Positions 1 through 5,715 of a DNA stretch of 6,342 nucleotides are shown one piece after another; within the stretch, counting starts at the first letter, position 1; the number at the start of each line of letters is the position of its first letter. The DNA is from an uncultured Verrucomicrobiota bacterium. Lineage in GTDB: Bacteria; Verrucomicrobiota; Kiritimatiellia; RFP12; UBA1067. A program made the translations under genes and the position numbers. Under the pieces are notes generated by a model. It saw only the letters and a program-made list of their open reading frames with translations. It ran no database searches and had not been told where the DNA came from. The stretch lies in NCBI GenBank assembly GCA_947305825.1, contig CAMZET010000087.1, positions 1 to 6,342 of the forward strand, read 5' to 3'.

Positions 1-742
1 GCCGCCGCCCGCGTCGGCTCTCGCCGATGGGCATCAAGCGGCGCTCCAGCCGAATCCCTCGCCGCCGCGTACCGCCCCTTCGGAAGCGGCAAGGTTCCCG
101 CTGCCGCCGCCTTTGCCCGTCGCGCAGTTTTTGCCGTTCTCCGCACCGCCTTCGCGCTCTTCAAAGCCGTGGGAGTTTTTCCGCTTCCTCGCCATTTCCG
201 AGTCGGGCTTTATAATCCTCGAAACGGAAGCTGGTATCGTTTTTGTGAATCCGAGGGCGGCGCGCGAGCGCATCGCTTTTGAGAAGTTGTGCGGACAGCG
301 CGTCCAAATCGTCTCCCAGCCGCTGCTCGTGCCGGAAATGGTGTCTCTTTCTCCGGCGGATTTCGCCCGTCTGCGCGACGCTCTCGAACCTTTGCACGCC
401 CTGGGCTGGAAAATCGAGCCGTTCGGGCAGGGGGTGTTCAAGGTCGAGGCCGTGCCGCAGTTGCTTGGCGACGTTTCAGCCGCCGACGTGCTTGCCACGG
501 TGGCGGCCGACCTCGCATCCGGCACATCTGCCCGCAGCGGCGCAAAATGGCGCGAAGACTTGATAGCGAAGTCGCTGTCGTCGAAGTGGGCGTCTTCGCA
601 GCCGCCGCCGGACGGGCGCGCTGCCGTTGAACTGGTTGAACAGCTGGCTGCATGCCGCCTGCCGTATGTTTGCCCGCGTGGACGCAGCACCATGATTTTC
701 ATGTCGGTGCGGGAACTGGAACGCAGATTCGAGAAGGGGTAG
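1..742 (+). CDS. mutL: DNA mismatch repair protein MutL, C-terminal part (5' end outside window)
   Basis: The frame is open from base 2 to the TAG at 740-742, giving the last 246 residues; the N-terminal GHKL ATPase domain lies upstream of the window. Two regions are visible. The first is a Pro/Ala-rich linker (about 2-165), typical of the MutL hinge. The second is the C-terminal dimerisation domain (about 170-742), recognised from the FLAISESGFIILETEAG strand pattern, NPRAARERIAFE where the family has DQHAxxExxxxE, and CPRGRSTM near the end where it has CPHGRPT. MutL links MutS mismatch recognition to strand incision. The Asp and His of the first motif and the His of the second, which bind metal in nicking-type MutL, are replaced here (Asn, Arg, Arg), while both Glu and the Cys remain. 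I infer that this MutL does not nick DNA itself. A TTG at 113 could be miscalled as a start, but the reading frame plainly continues upstream. Family assignment is fairly sure. Confidence 0.87.
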   Translation, partial: PPPASALADGHQAALQPNPSPPRTAPSEAARFPLPPPLPVAQFLPFSAPPSRSSKPWEFFRFLAISESGFIILETEAGIVFVNPRAARERIAFEKLCGQRVQIVSQPLLVPEMVSLSPADFARLRDALEPLHALGWKIEPFGQGVFKVEAVPQLLGDVSAADVLATVAADLASGTSARSGAKWREDLIAKSLSSKWASSQPPPDGRAAVELVEQLAACRLPYVCPRGRSTMIFMSVRELERRFEKG

Positions 743-752
743 CGCAAGCGGT

Positions 753-781
753 CTGCACTGTACCTTTACTACACCTTTAAT
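753..781 (+). promoter_or_regulatory. possible promoter upstream of the MBL-fold hydrolase gene
   Basis: The 64-nt gap between mutL and the hydrolase gene is clearly richer in A/T than its surroundings. It contains TTTAAT at 776-781, which matches five of six -10 consensus bases. The hexamer 17 nt upstream (CTGCAC, 753-758) is a poor -35. The gap is long enough for an independent start, but read-through from mutL is equally possible. I see no convincing mutL terminator here. Confidence 0.25.
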
Positions 782-796
782 AATAAGCAACAAGCG

Positions 797-801
797 AGGA
801 G
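797..801 (+). promoter_or_regulatory. ribosome binding site deciding the hydrolase start
   Basis: AGGAG sits 5 nt before the ATG at 807. An in-frame ATG at 828 has only AGAGG 3 nt away, so the 807 start is preferred. The extra seven residues (MSEEQRN) are not part of the fold and the choice is not certain. Confidence 0.6.
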
Positions 802-806
802 CGACC

Positions 807-1448
807 ATGAGCGAAGAGCAGAGGAACATGGAAGAAAAGGAAGTATTGAGCGTCGGCTCGTACGAAGAAAACTGCACGGTGTTTGCCGCCGCCGGAGGCG
901 TCTGGATAGCAGACCCCGGTTCGCAAGGCGCGGAAGTGGCGGACGCAGCGGCGAGGATGGCGGCCCGTCGCGGCTGCGAGGTGCGCGGGATTCTGCTGAC
1001 GCACGCCCATTTCGACCATATAGGCGGCATCGAAGCAATCCAGCGCCGGTGGCCGCAATTGCCTGTATATGTCAGCGACCAGGATGTGAAGATGCTGGCG
1101 CACCCGATGAACCAGTTTCCGCCGGACTATCCGCTCGCGCCGCGCCCGGCCAATCTCGCCAGCCCGGTCGGCGCCGCGCCGCTTTCATTCCTCAAGGTCC
1201 TGGAAACGCCGGGACATACTCCCGGCAGCGTATGCTACCTCGTCGGCGATACTCTAATCGCGGGCGATACGCTTTTTGCCGGTTCCATCGGCCGCACCGA
1301 TTTGCCTGGCGGAAGCATGGTCGCCATGCGTCGTTCGCTTTCGCTCCTCGCATCGCTGCCTCCAGAGACGAAAGTCATTCCCGGACACGGCCCGGAGACG
1401 ACGATTGCGCGCGAACTCGCGACCAACCCTTATTTGCAGACGCTTTGA
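807..1448 (+). CDS. MBL-fold metallo-hydrolase, glyoxalase II-like (YcbL/GloC type)
   Basis: This 213-residue single-domain metallo-beta-lactamase-fold hydrolase is probably cytoplasmic; no signal peptide is visible. The metal ligands are in place: THAHFDHIGG at 65-74 (H66, H68, D70, H71), H137 in ETPGHTPGS, D154 in AGDTLFAGSIGRTDLPGG, and H194 in IPGHGPET. The GDTLFxGSxGRxDxxGG block, the GHGPxT motif and the closing xxNPYL are typical of the short glyoxalase II-like group (YcbL, GloC). That group hydrolyses S-lactoylglutathione or related thioesters using two metal ions. It is shorter than classical glyoxalase II (about 250 residues) because it lacks the C-terminal helical glutathione-binding domain. 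The actual substrate cannot be read from sequence. The gene follows mutL on the same strand after 64 nt and converges with nadD. Family assignment is sure; the exact thioester substrate is inferred. Confidence 0.9.
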   Translation: MSEEQRNMEEKEVLSVGSYEENCTVFAAAGGVWIADPGSQGAEVADAAARMAARRGCEVRGILLTHAHFDHIGGIEAIQRRWPQLPVYVSDQDVKMLAHPMNQFPPDYPLAPRPANLASPVGAAPLSFLKVLETPGHTPGSVCYLVGDTLIAGDTLFAGSIGRTDLPGGSMVAMRRSLSLLASLPPETKVIPGHGPETTIARELATNPYLQTL

Positions 1449-1455
1449 AGCTGAA

Positions 1456-1469
1456 GCGCCGGACGGCGC
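1456..1469. terminator. short GC hairpin between convergent genes, possible weak bidirectional terminator
   Basis: GCGCC-GGAC-GGCGC forms a 5-bp perfect stem with a 4-nt loop in the 30-nt gap between the stops of the hydrolase and nadD genes. Its position suits termination of both transcripts. Neither flank has a real T-run (ACAGGTCTTCT on one side, TTCAGCTTC on the other), so it may be weak or Rho-assisted. Confidence 0.3.
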
Positions 1470-1478
1470 ACAGGTCTT

Positions 1479-1661
1479 CTACGGTTTCAGGTAGAGCCGG
1501 CAGTGGCAGAGCCCGTGGAACTGCGGGTCTGCGAGCTGGCTGCGGAATTCATCGCACGGGCAGAAGAACTCCGGGGCTTTTGGCAAACGGCACGGGCAAT
1601 ATCCGCCTTTGCGCACAAGCCCGGCGCGCACGGCCGCGACGATGCGCTCGTCGTCCGACTC
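1479..1661 (-). other. ferredoxin:thioredoxin reductase catalytic-like domain fused to NadD
   Basis: This is residues 174-233 of the NadD fusion. A helix-like lead-in (ESDDERIVAAVRAGLVRKGG) precedes YCPCRL. By order with the known FTR catalytic subunit, C195, C207, C209 and C225 would bind a 4Fe-4S cluster. C197 and C227 would form the redox-active disulfide, and H226 matches the catalytic His of the CHC motif. In plant and cyanobacterial FTR this chemistry passes electrons from ferredoxin to a thioredoxin disulfide. No stop or Met separates it from NadD. A GTG at residue 172 could in principle start a separate product, but NadD would still read through. Confidence 0.75.
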
Positions 1662-2180
1662 GCGCACTCCGTGCTTTATGAAAAGCGCGACCGCCTCCGG
1701 CACGAGGTCTGATATGTCCTCGCCGGCCGCCAGACGCTCGCGCACGAGCGTGGAAGATTCCGGCGTGCGAGGGTAGGCTTTGAATGTGCAAAGTTCCTTG
1801 AGCGCGTCGTATTCGCGCCAGCGTTCGAGGCCGGCGAGCGAGTCTTCGCCTATGATGAAAAAGAGTTCGGCGCCCGGGTTTTCGGCGGCGACGGCGCGGA
1901 CGGTGTCGATGGCGTAGGAGACGCCGCCGCGTGCGAGCTCGCGGTCGTCCACTTCTATTTTCTCCAAGCCGTTGAAGGCGGCGCGAACGAGCATCAGGCG
2001 CTGCGCGGCGTTGAACTCGTACGGCGCCTCAACGCCGCCTTCGCCTTGCTTGAACGGGCTAGTCGCTGCCGGGACGACGAGCAGGCGGTCGAGCGAAAGC
2101 TCTTCGATTGCGCGACGGGCGACATTGACGTGGCCGTTGTGCACCGGGTCGAAACTGCCGCCGAATATCCCTATTTTCAT
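1479..2180 (-). CDS. nadD: nicotinate(-mononucleotide) adenylyltransferase NadD with C-terminal FTR-like Fe-S domain
   Basis: NadD joins nicotinate mononucleotide and ATP to make deamido-NAD in NAD synthesis. Residues 1-172 form a complete NadD: GIFGGSFDPVHNGH (4-17) with nucleotidyl-transfer His14 and His17, IIGEDSLAGLERW (109-121), SSTLVRERL (142-150), then the usual closing VPEAVALFIKHG. The canonical GAD of the second motif is GED here. Normal NadD ends at about this point (190-215 residues in most bacteria). This protein continues in frame to 233 with a cysteine-rich domain: CPC at 195-197, CPC at 207-209 and CHC at 225-227, ending CRLYLKP. That is the signature of the ferredoxin:thioredoxin reductase catalytic subunit. 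The ATG start has GGGAAAGG about 9-10 nt upstream. It is the last gene of the DUF481-radical SAM-nadD unit, 31 nt after the radical SAM stop. NadD identity is sure. The FTR-like domain is well supported by motif; its function is unknown. Confidence 0.93.
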   Translation of the reverse strand: MKIGIFGGSFDPVHNGHVNVARRAIEELSLDRLLVVPAATSPFKQGEGGVEAPYEFNAAQRLMLVRAAFNGLEKIEVDDRELARGGVSYAIDTVRAVAAENPGAELFFIIGEDSLAGLERWREYDALKELCTFKAYPRTPESSTLVRERLAAGEDISDLVPEAVALFIKHGVRESDDERIVAAVRAGLVRKGGYCPCRLPKAPEFFCPCDEFRSQLADPQFHGLCHCRLYLKP

Positions 2181-2211
2181 AGTGTCGTGCCTTTCCCGCC
2201 GACGCAGACGG

Positions 2212-3669
2212 TCAGCGCTTGAAGTCGAGAAGATGGCCGAGGAGCGAACGCACTCCGCGGTAGTAGAACGAAAAATCGAAAAGGTTGCGCGTGGTGGTCA
2301 GGCGGTGCCAGATTGCGCCGGGCTGCAGAAAGCCCTTGTAGACTTCGCGCACCGCCGCCTTTATCTCATCTTCCGAGACGAGCGGCGTCTTCGTAATCTG
2401 GCGGCGCATGTCGTATTCGTCCCAGTCGAGCGTGGTCAGCCCGCCGTTCTCTTTGAGCTCCTTGAAGAGCGGAGTGCCCGGATAGGGGATGGTCATCGTG
2501 CACTGGAGCGTGGAGGCGTGGCCGTTGGCGAGAAGGCTCCGCGCGAGCTTCACTGTGCGCTCGACGTCTTCGCGGCTTTCCCAGGCGTGGCCGAACATGA
2601 AAGTCAAGTGGACGTCCAGCCCGGCCTTCGTCGCCCAGGCCGCGCCTTTCTCCACGTCCTCCACCTTCAGCGCCTTGACGAAGCGGTCGAGAGTGGCCTG
2701 GTTCGCGGACTCCACTCCGAACAGCACGAGCCGGAAGCCGGCTTTGCGCATCAGCTTGTAGTCGTCGAACGTCAGGCGGCCGAAGCGCATATTGCAATCG
2801 ATGCGCACCTTTTTTGGCAGGCCGCGCCGTATCATTTCGTTGCAGAAATCCGTCAGCCACTGCCCGACGGGGAAAGACCCCGAATCGTCCATTATCTCGC
2901 GTACGCCGTATTTGCCGACGAGCATCTCAATTTCGTCGACCACGTCTTTCCAATGGCGCGTACGGTATTTCGGGTAGAGGGTTGTCCAGGAGCAGAAAGT
3001 GCACTTGGCGTGCCAGCAGTCGCGGCCGGACATTATGTAAGTGCCTGGAGTGCGGCGGAAATTGCCGTTCTTTTCGGCATAGAGCCTCCAGTGGACGAGG
3101 TCGCGGTCAATCCAAGGGGCGGAATTCAAATCGTGGTCGAGGCGGAATGGGCCGGTGGAACGGACTTCGCCGCCCGGGTCGCGGTACCAAATGCCCGGCT
3201 CGAAGAGTCCGGGCGAGAAATCCGCCTCGACGATGTTTTTGAGGAGGAAGTCCCAGTCGCCGCCTGTTAGGACGAAATCGACCGGGCACTCCCTCATTGA
3301 TTCTTCCGGAAGGGCGGTCACGTGGTCGCCCACCAGAATGTGGCGGACGCCCGCGGCTCCTCTGCGGAGCCGCGAGCACCGTATCCATTCCCAGTGACGC
3401 TTCACCACGGGCGTCTTCGTCTCCAGGACGATGACGTCCGGCGCGAACGCATCCAGCCGCCTTTCGAACTCTTCTTCCTCGAGCTCTGCCGCGATGCCGT
3501 CGAGGAACAGCACCTCGTGGCCGGCGGCCTTGAGCATCGTCGCGGCCGTGGCCGGAACGACGGGGAAGATGTAGGTCGGGCGCGAGAACCACTGGAACTG
3601 GCGGTTCTGCGTCAGAAGCGCGACCCCTTTGTCGCTCTTCAGCGGCGGATATGCTATCGCTATGCGCAC
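2212..3669 (-). CDS. B12-binding-domain radical SAM protein
   Basis: This 485-residue protein has two parts. The N-terminal Rossmann-like cobalamin-binding-type domain covers about 1-150: RIAIAYPP, PATAATMLKAAGHEVLFLD, DVIVLET, LVGDHVTALPEE. The radical SAM TIM barrel covers about 205-405: cysteines C218, C223 and C226 for the 4Fe-4S cluster, DDSGSF, GVESANQATLDRF, and the YPGTPLF block typical of the BchE/HpnJ/HpnP-like group. No DxHxxG motif is visible in the B12 domain, as in many of these enzymes. The cluster motif is spaced CX4CX2C, not CX3CX2C. Such enzymes use adenosyl radicals with methylcobalamin or cobalamin for methylations or ring chemistry; the substrate here is unknown. The start chosen is GTG at 3669, which opens the family fold directly. 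It lies 13 nt after the DUF481 stop, with GAGAG nearby and likely translational coupling. An ATG at 3777 would add 36 low-complexity residues inside the DUF481 gene and was rejected. Confidence 0.9.
   Translation of the reverse strand: MRIAIAYPPLKSDKGVALLTQNRQFQWFSRPTYIFPVVPATAATMLKAAGHEVLFLDGIAAELEEEEFERRLDAFAPDVIVLETKTPVVKRHWEWIRCSRLRRGAAGVRHILVGDHVTALPEESMRECPVDFVLTGGDWDFLLKNIVEADFSPGLFEPGIWYRDPGGEVRSTGPFRLDHDLNSAPWIDRDLVHWRLYAEKNGNFRRTPGTYIMSGRDCWHAKCTFCSWTTLYPKYRTRHWKDVVDEIEMLVGKYGVREIMDDSGSFPVGQWLTDFCNEMIRRGLPKKVRIDCNMRFGRLTFDDYKLMRKAGFRLVLFGVESANQATLDRFVKALKVEDVEKGAAWATKAGLDVHLTFMFGHAWESREDVERTVKLARSLLANGHASTLQCTMTIPYPGTPLFKELKENGGLTTLDWDEYDMRRQITKTPLVSEDEIKAAVREVYKGFLQPGAIWHRLTTTRNLFDFSFYYRGVRSLLGHLLDFKR
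3352..3374. repeat. perfect 9-bp inverted repeat inside the radical SAM gene
   Basis: CGCGGCTCC, a 5-nt loop (TCTGC), then GGAGCCGCG. The stem is perfect and lies within coding sequence for the linker around residues 99-106 (SRLRRGAA) of the radical SAM protein. It would form a stable hairpin in the mRNA. It may simply reflect GC-rich codons for Arg, Gly and Ala. Confidence 0.5.
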
Positions 3670-3682
3670 CAGGACGCTCTCG

Positions 3683-4714
3683 TTACCACTTGTAGCCGAG
3701 GCCGAGGATGTAGCGGATGTCGGAGTGCTTCGCGTCGCCGCCGACTTTCGACTTGTAGTCCCACTCCATCTTCGCAATCAGCTGCCAGTTGGCGCGGAAA
3801 GCGTACGTCAGCCCGATGTCCGTGTCAATCATGTAGTTGTCCTGCCACTCGTCGACCTGCGGCAGATACTCGAAGTTGTGCACGAAATCGAGCCCGTCGA
3901 CCTTCGCCACTTCCCACGCCGCGTGGTGCGCGTAGCGGAACGTGCCGAACTTGTCGTCGTCCTCGTGGTCGTACTTCTCGAACACGTAGGACATGCCAAC
4001 CTCCTGGTTGAAGGAAATCTTGCCCCAGCCGAGGTCTTCCTTCTCGAGCCACTGGTAGCCGACGCCAGTCCCAAACCTCCAGCGGTATTTGAGGTCCATG
4101 ATGCGGTCGACCTCGTACTTGCCGTTGACGTAGGTGTAGAACTTCTCGCCCGTCCAGAAGTGGTCTTCCTGGGCCTGCGCTTCGAAGCGGCTGGTGTTCT
4201 TGCTCTTGGACTGCTTGGAGTCTCCGGACTGTGCGAAGTAGTAGCCGCCGTTGGCGGTGAAGCGGTCCTTCTCCCAGCGGCGGTTGACGTCAGCCTCGAC
4301 GGTGGCGGATTCGCCGACGGTGTTGCCGCGCGTCACGGAGCCGGAGAGGTTGATGGAGCCGTGCCACTTCTCGACCTCCGGGTCGGTGGCCTTCACGGTC
4401 TCGGAGTCGACCTTGTGGAGTTCGCCGTCCTCGATATAGACGATTTCTCCGCGGAGGATGCGCAGCGGCTTGGTGGCGGTGGTGTTGTCGAGATACTTGA
4501 CCACGTGGTCGCCTTCGGCCTCGAGCTCGAACACCTTCTCGATGTCGATTTTGAGTTCGCCGAGTTCGTCGGTCTTGAACTCGAGCTTGCCGTTGCGGAT
4601 GGCGCCGGCGTTGCCGACGAGCACGGAGCCGGACTGCAGCGTCACTTTGTCTGCAAACGCCGCAGTTGCGGCGATGGCCGCGACGATCGCGGCCGACATG
4701 AGCTTTGTCTTCAT
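3683..4714 (-). CDS. DUF481 family outer-membrane beta-barrel protein (YdiY-like)
   Basis: This 343-residue exported protein has three regions. A Sec signal peptide covers about 1-21 (MKTKLMSAAIVAAIAATAAFA), with cleavage likely before D22. A small beta domain follows (about 22-100; VTLQSGSVLVG, GKLEFKTDELGELKIDIEKV), a lead-in often seen before DUF481. The DUF481 barrel runs from about 117 to the end: WHGSINLSGSVTRGNT, then alternating aromatic strands with charged turns such as EKYDHEDDDK. It ends YILGLGYKW; a C-terminal aromatic residue on a final amphipathic strand is the usual outer-membrane assembly signal. The role of DUF481 proteins is not established; they are often described as salt- or pH-induced outer-membrane proteins. 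It is the first gene after an extended -10 promoter and a hairpin leader. An AGGA lies 12 nt before the ATG, longer than usual. Codon choice leans strongly to AAG, GAG, TTC, AAC and CTC, suggesting high expression. The family is well supported; the function is unknown. Confidence 0.88.
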   Translation of the reverse strand: MKTKLMSAAIVAAIAATAAFADKVTLQSGSVLVGNAGAIRNGKLEFKTDELGELKIDIEKVFELEAEGDHVVKYLDNTTATKPLRILRGEIVYIEDGELHKVDSETVKATDPEVEKWHGSINLSGSVTRGNTVGESATVEADVNRRWEKDRFTANGGYYFAQSGDSKQSKSKNTSRFEAQAQEDHFWTGEKFYTYVNGKYEVDRIMDLKYRWRFGTGVGYQWLEKEDLGWGKISFNQEVGMSYVFEKYDHEDDDKFGTFRYAHHAAWEVAKVDGLDFVHNFEYLPQVDEWQDNYMIDTDIGLTYAFRANWQLIAKMEWDYKSKVGGDAKHSDIRYILGLGYKW

Positions 4715-4744
4715 CTTGTTGCTTTTTCCTTCTGTTTGTTCTTT

Positions 4745-4773
4745 CCGCCGCAGCCCTTTCGGGCCGCAGCGGC
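4745..4773 (-). promoter_or_regulatory. 5' leader hairpin with GAAA tetraloop upstream of the DUF481 gene
   Basis: Read on the minus strand, the leader folds into a 12-bp stem (ten Watson-Crick and two G-U pairs) closed by CCC-GAAA-GGG. The two G-U pairs become A-C mismatches if the plus strand is transcribed, so the fold is better on the minus strand. It begins only about 5 nt after the predicted transcription start. It is followed by a purine-rich, unstructured stretch with the ribosome binding site, and by no T-run. It therefore looks like a 5' mRNA stabiliser, as on E. coli ompA mRNA, and not a terminator. Confidence 0.6.
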
Positions 4774-4784
4774 AAATTGGCGTT

Positions 4785-4793
4785 ATTATACCA
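4785..4793 (-). promoter_or_regulatory. extended -10 promoter for the DUF481-radical SAM-nadD unit
   Basis: On the minus strand the sequence reads TGGTATAAT: a perfect TATAAT (4790-4785) with the TG dinucleotide of an extended -10. This sits in the only clearly AT-rich patch of the right half. No good -35 is visible at 17-18 nt spacing (AGAACG or TAGAAC), which extended -10 promoters can tolerate. The transcription start should fall near 4778, giving a leader of about 64 nt. Confidence 0.7.
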
Positions 4794-4818
4794 TATTTTA
4801 GCGTGGCCGTTCTAGCGG

Positions 4819-5709
4819 CTAGGCTCGCGGGTGGTAGCGGTGGTGGATGTCGGAGAATCTGGCGACGTCGACGTGCGTATAGATTTGCGTGGTGGCGATG
4901 TCGGCGTGGCCGAGCATTTCCTGGATGGCGCGGATGTCGGCGCCGTGGCCGAGCATGTGGGAGGCGTAGGAGTGCCTGAGGACGTGCGGGGAGATGCGGT
5001 CCGGCGCGATGCCGACGGCGGCGGCGCGTTCGCGTATCATCTTGAAGACGCCCTGCCTCGTGAAGGGCCCGCCGAGGCGCGTGAGGAACAGGACGGAGCC
5101 AGACTTTTCCCGCAGGAACGCGCCGCGCGCTTCGGTGCGGTATCTGACGAGCGCGCGCCCAGCCGCCGTCCCCAGCGGCACCACCCGCTCCTTGCTCCCC
5201 TTGCCCGTGACGCGCAGCAGCTCCCCGTCGTCCGCCACGTCACCCGTCGTCATGGCGCAGAGTTCCGACACTCGCAGACCGCAGCCGTAGAGGACTTCGA
5301 GCATGGCGCGGTCGCGGATTTCGCGCGGCTGCGCGCCGTCCACTTTGTCTATCATGGCGGCGACTTCCTGCTCTGACAGGATGCGCGGGAGCGGCCGGCT
5401 GCGCTGCGGGGAGTCGAGGAGTTCCGCCGGGTCGGAGCGTATGGCGCGCTCTTCGCGCAGGTATTTGAGGAACATCCTGATGGCGGCGGAGCGGCGCGCG
5501 CGGGTGGCGTCGGAGAGCCCCGCCTCGCGCTCTTCGCGCAGAAACGCCGCAATGTCCGCTCGCGTTATGTCGCCGGGCCGCGTCTTGCCGGCGCGCCTGA
5601 GGAACGCGGCGAAGAACATCAAGTCGAGCGTGTACGCCTCTATCGTGTTCGCGCTCAAGCCTCGCTCGAGCTCCATTGCGCCGAGAAAATCGTCTATCGC
5701 CTCGTCCAT
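4819..5709 (-). CDS. xerD: tyrosine site-specific recombinase XerD
   Basis: This 296-residue protein (E. coli XerD has 298) acts with XerC at dif sites to resolve chromosome dimers before cell division. The N-terminal SAM-like core-binding domain (about 1-100) opens with DDFLGAMELERGLSANTIEAY. The catalytic domain (about 107-296) has every expected residue: R146 in YGCGLRVSEL, K170 in VTGKGSKERVVPLG, H242 and R245 in SPHVLRHSYASHML, H268 in MLGHADIATTQ, and nucleophile Y277 in QIYTHV. Each sits exactly two positions before its E. coli XerD counterpart as I remember it, which favours XerD over XerC or a phage integrase. The first ATG gives the normal N-terminus. The gene starts 6 nt after the stop of the MATE gene, so the two are probably co-transcribed. 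No dif-like site is visible in the window. XerC remains a weaker alternative name. Confidence 0.9.
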   Translation of the reverse strand: MDEAIDDFLGAMELERGLSANTIEAYTLDLMFFAAFLRRAGKTRPGDITRADIAAFLREEREAGLSDATRARRSAAIRMFLKYLREERAIRSDPAELLDSPQRSRPLPRILSEQEVAAMIDKVDGAQPREIRDRAMLEVLYGCGLRVSELCAMTTGDVADDGELLRVTGKGSKERVVPLGTAAGRALVRYRTEARGAFLREKSGSVLFLTRLGGPFTRQGVFKMIRERAAAVGIAPDRISPHVLRHSYASHMLGHGADIRAIQEMLGHADIATTQIYTHVDVARFSDIHHRYHPRA

Positions 5710-5715
5710 CGCTCG

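Noticed and set aside
113..742. A separate 209-residue gene starting at TTG 113.
   Set aside because: The same frame is open to the left edge with a Pro-rich linker typical of MutL, so this is the 3' part of a longer gene.
34..747. A 237-codon open frame on the minus strand, opposite the end of mutL.
   Set aside because: The mutL frame carries recognisable family motifs and continues off the window; the antisense product is low-complexity and unrecognisable.
1972..3270. A 432-codon open frame on the plus strand, opposite the radical SAM gene and the start of nadD.
   Set aside because: It lies antisense to genes with clear motifs. Its protein has no recognisable domain, and long antisense frames are expected in GC-rich DNA with biased third positions.
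3670..3777. An N-terminal extension of the radical SAM protein from an ATG at 3777.
   Set aside because: The 36 added residues are Ser/Thr/Arg-rich, overlap the end of the DUF481 gene in another frame and resemble no part of the family. The GTG at 3669 starts exactly at the first beta strand.
4745..4773. The leader hairpin read as a terminator for xerD.
   Set aside because: It lies downstream of a perfect extended -10 box and lacks a T-run on the minus strand, so a 5' leader structure fits better.
3629..4801. A 390-codon open frame on the plus strand, opposite the DUF481 gene.
   Set aside because: It mirrors the strong codon bias of the DUF481 gene (Val/Leu/Glu-rich shadow). It has no motif, signal or ribosome binding site that I can support.
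4819..5709. XerD as the integrase of a mobile element.
   Set aside because: Length and catalytic residue positions match housekeeping XerD closely. There is no adjacent tRNA, direct repeat, excisionase or other mobile gene.
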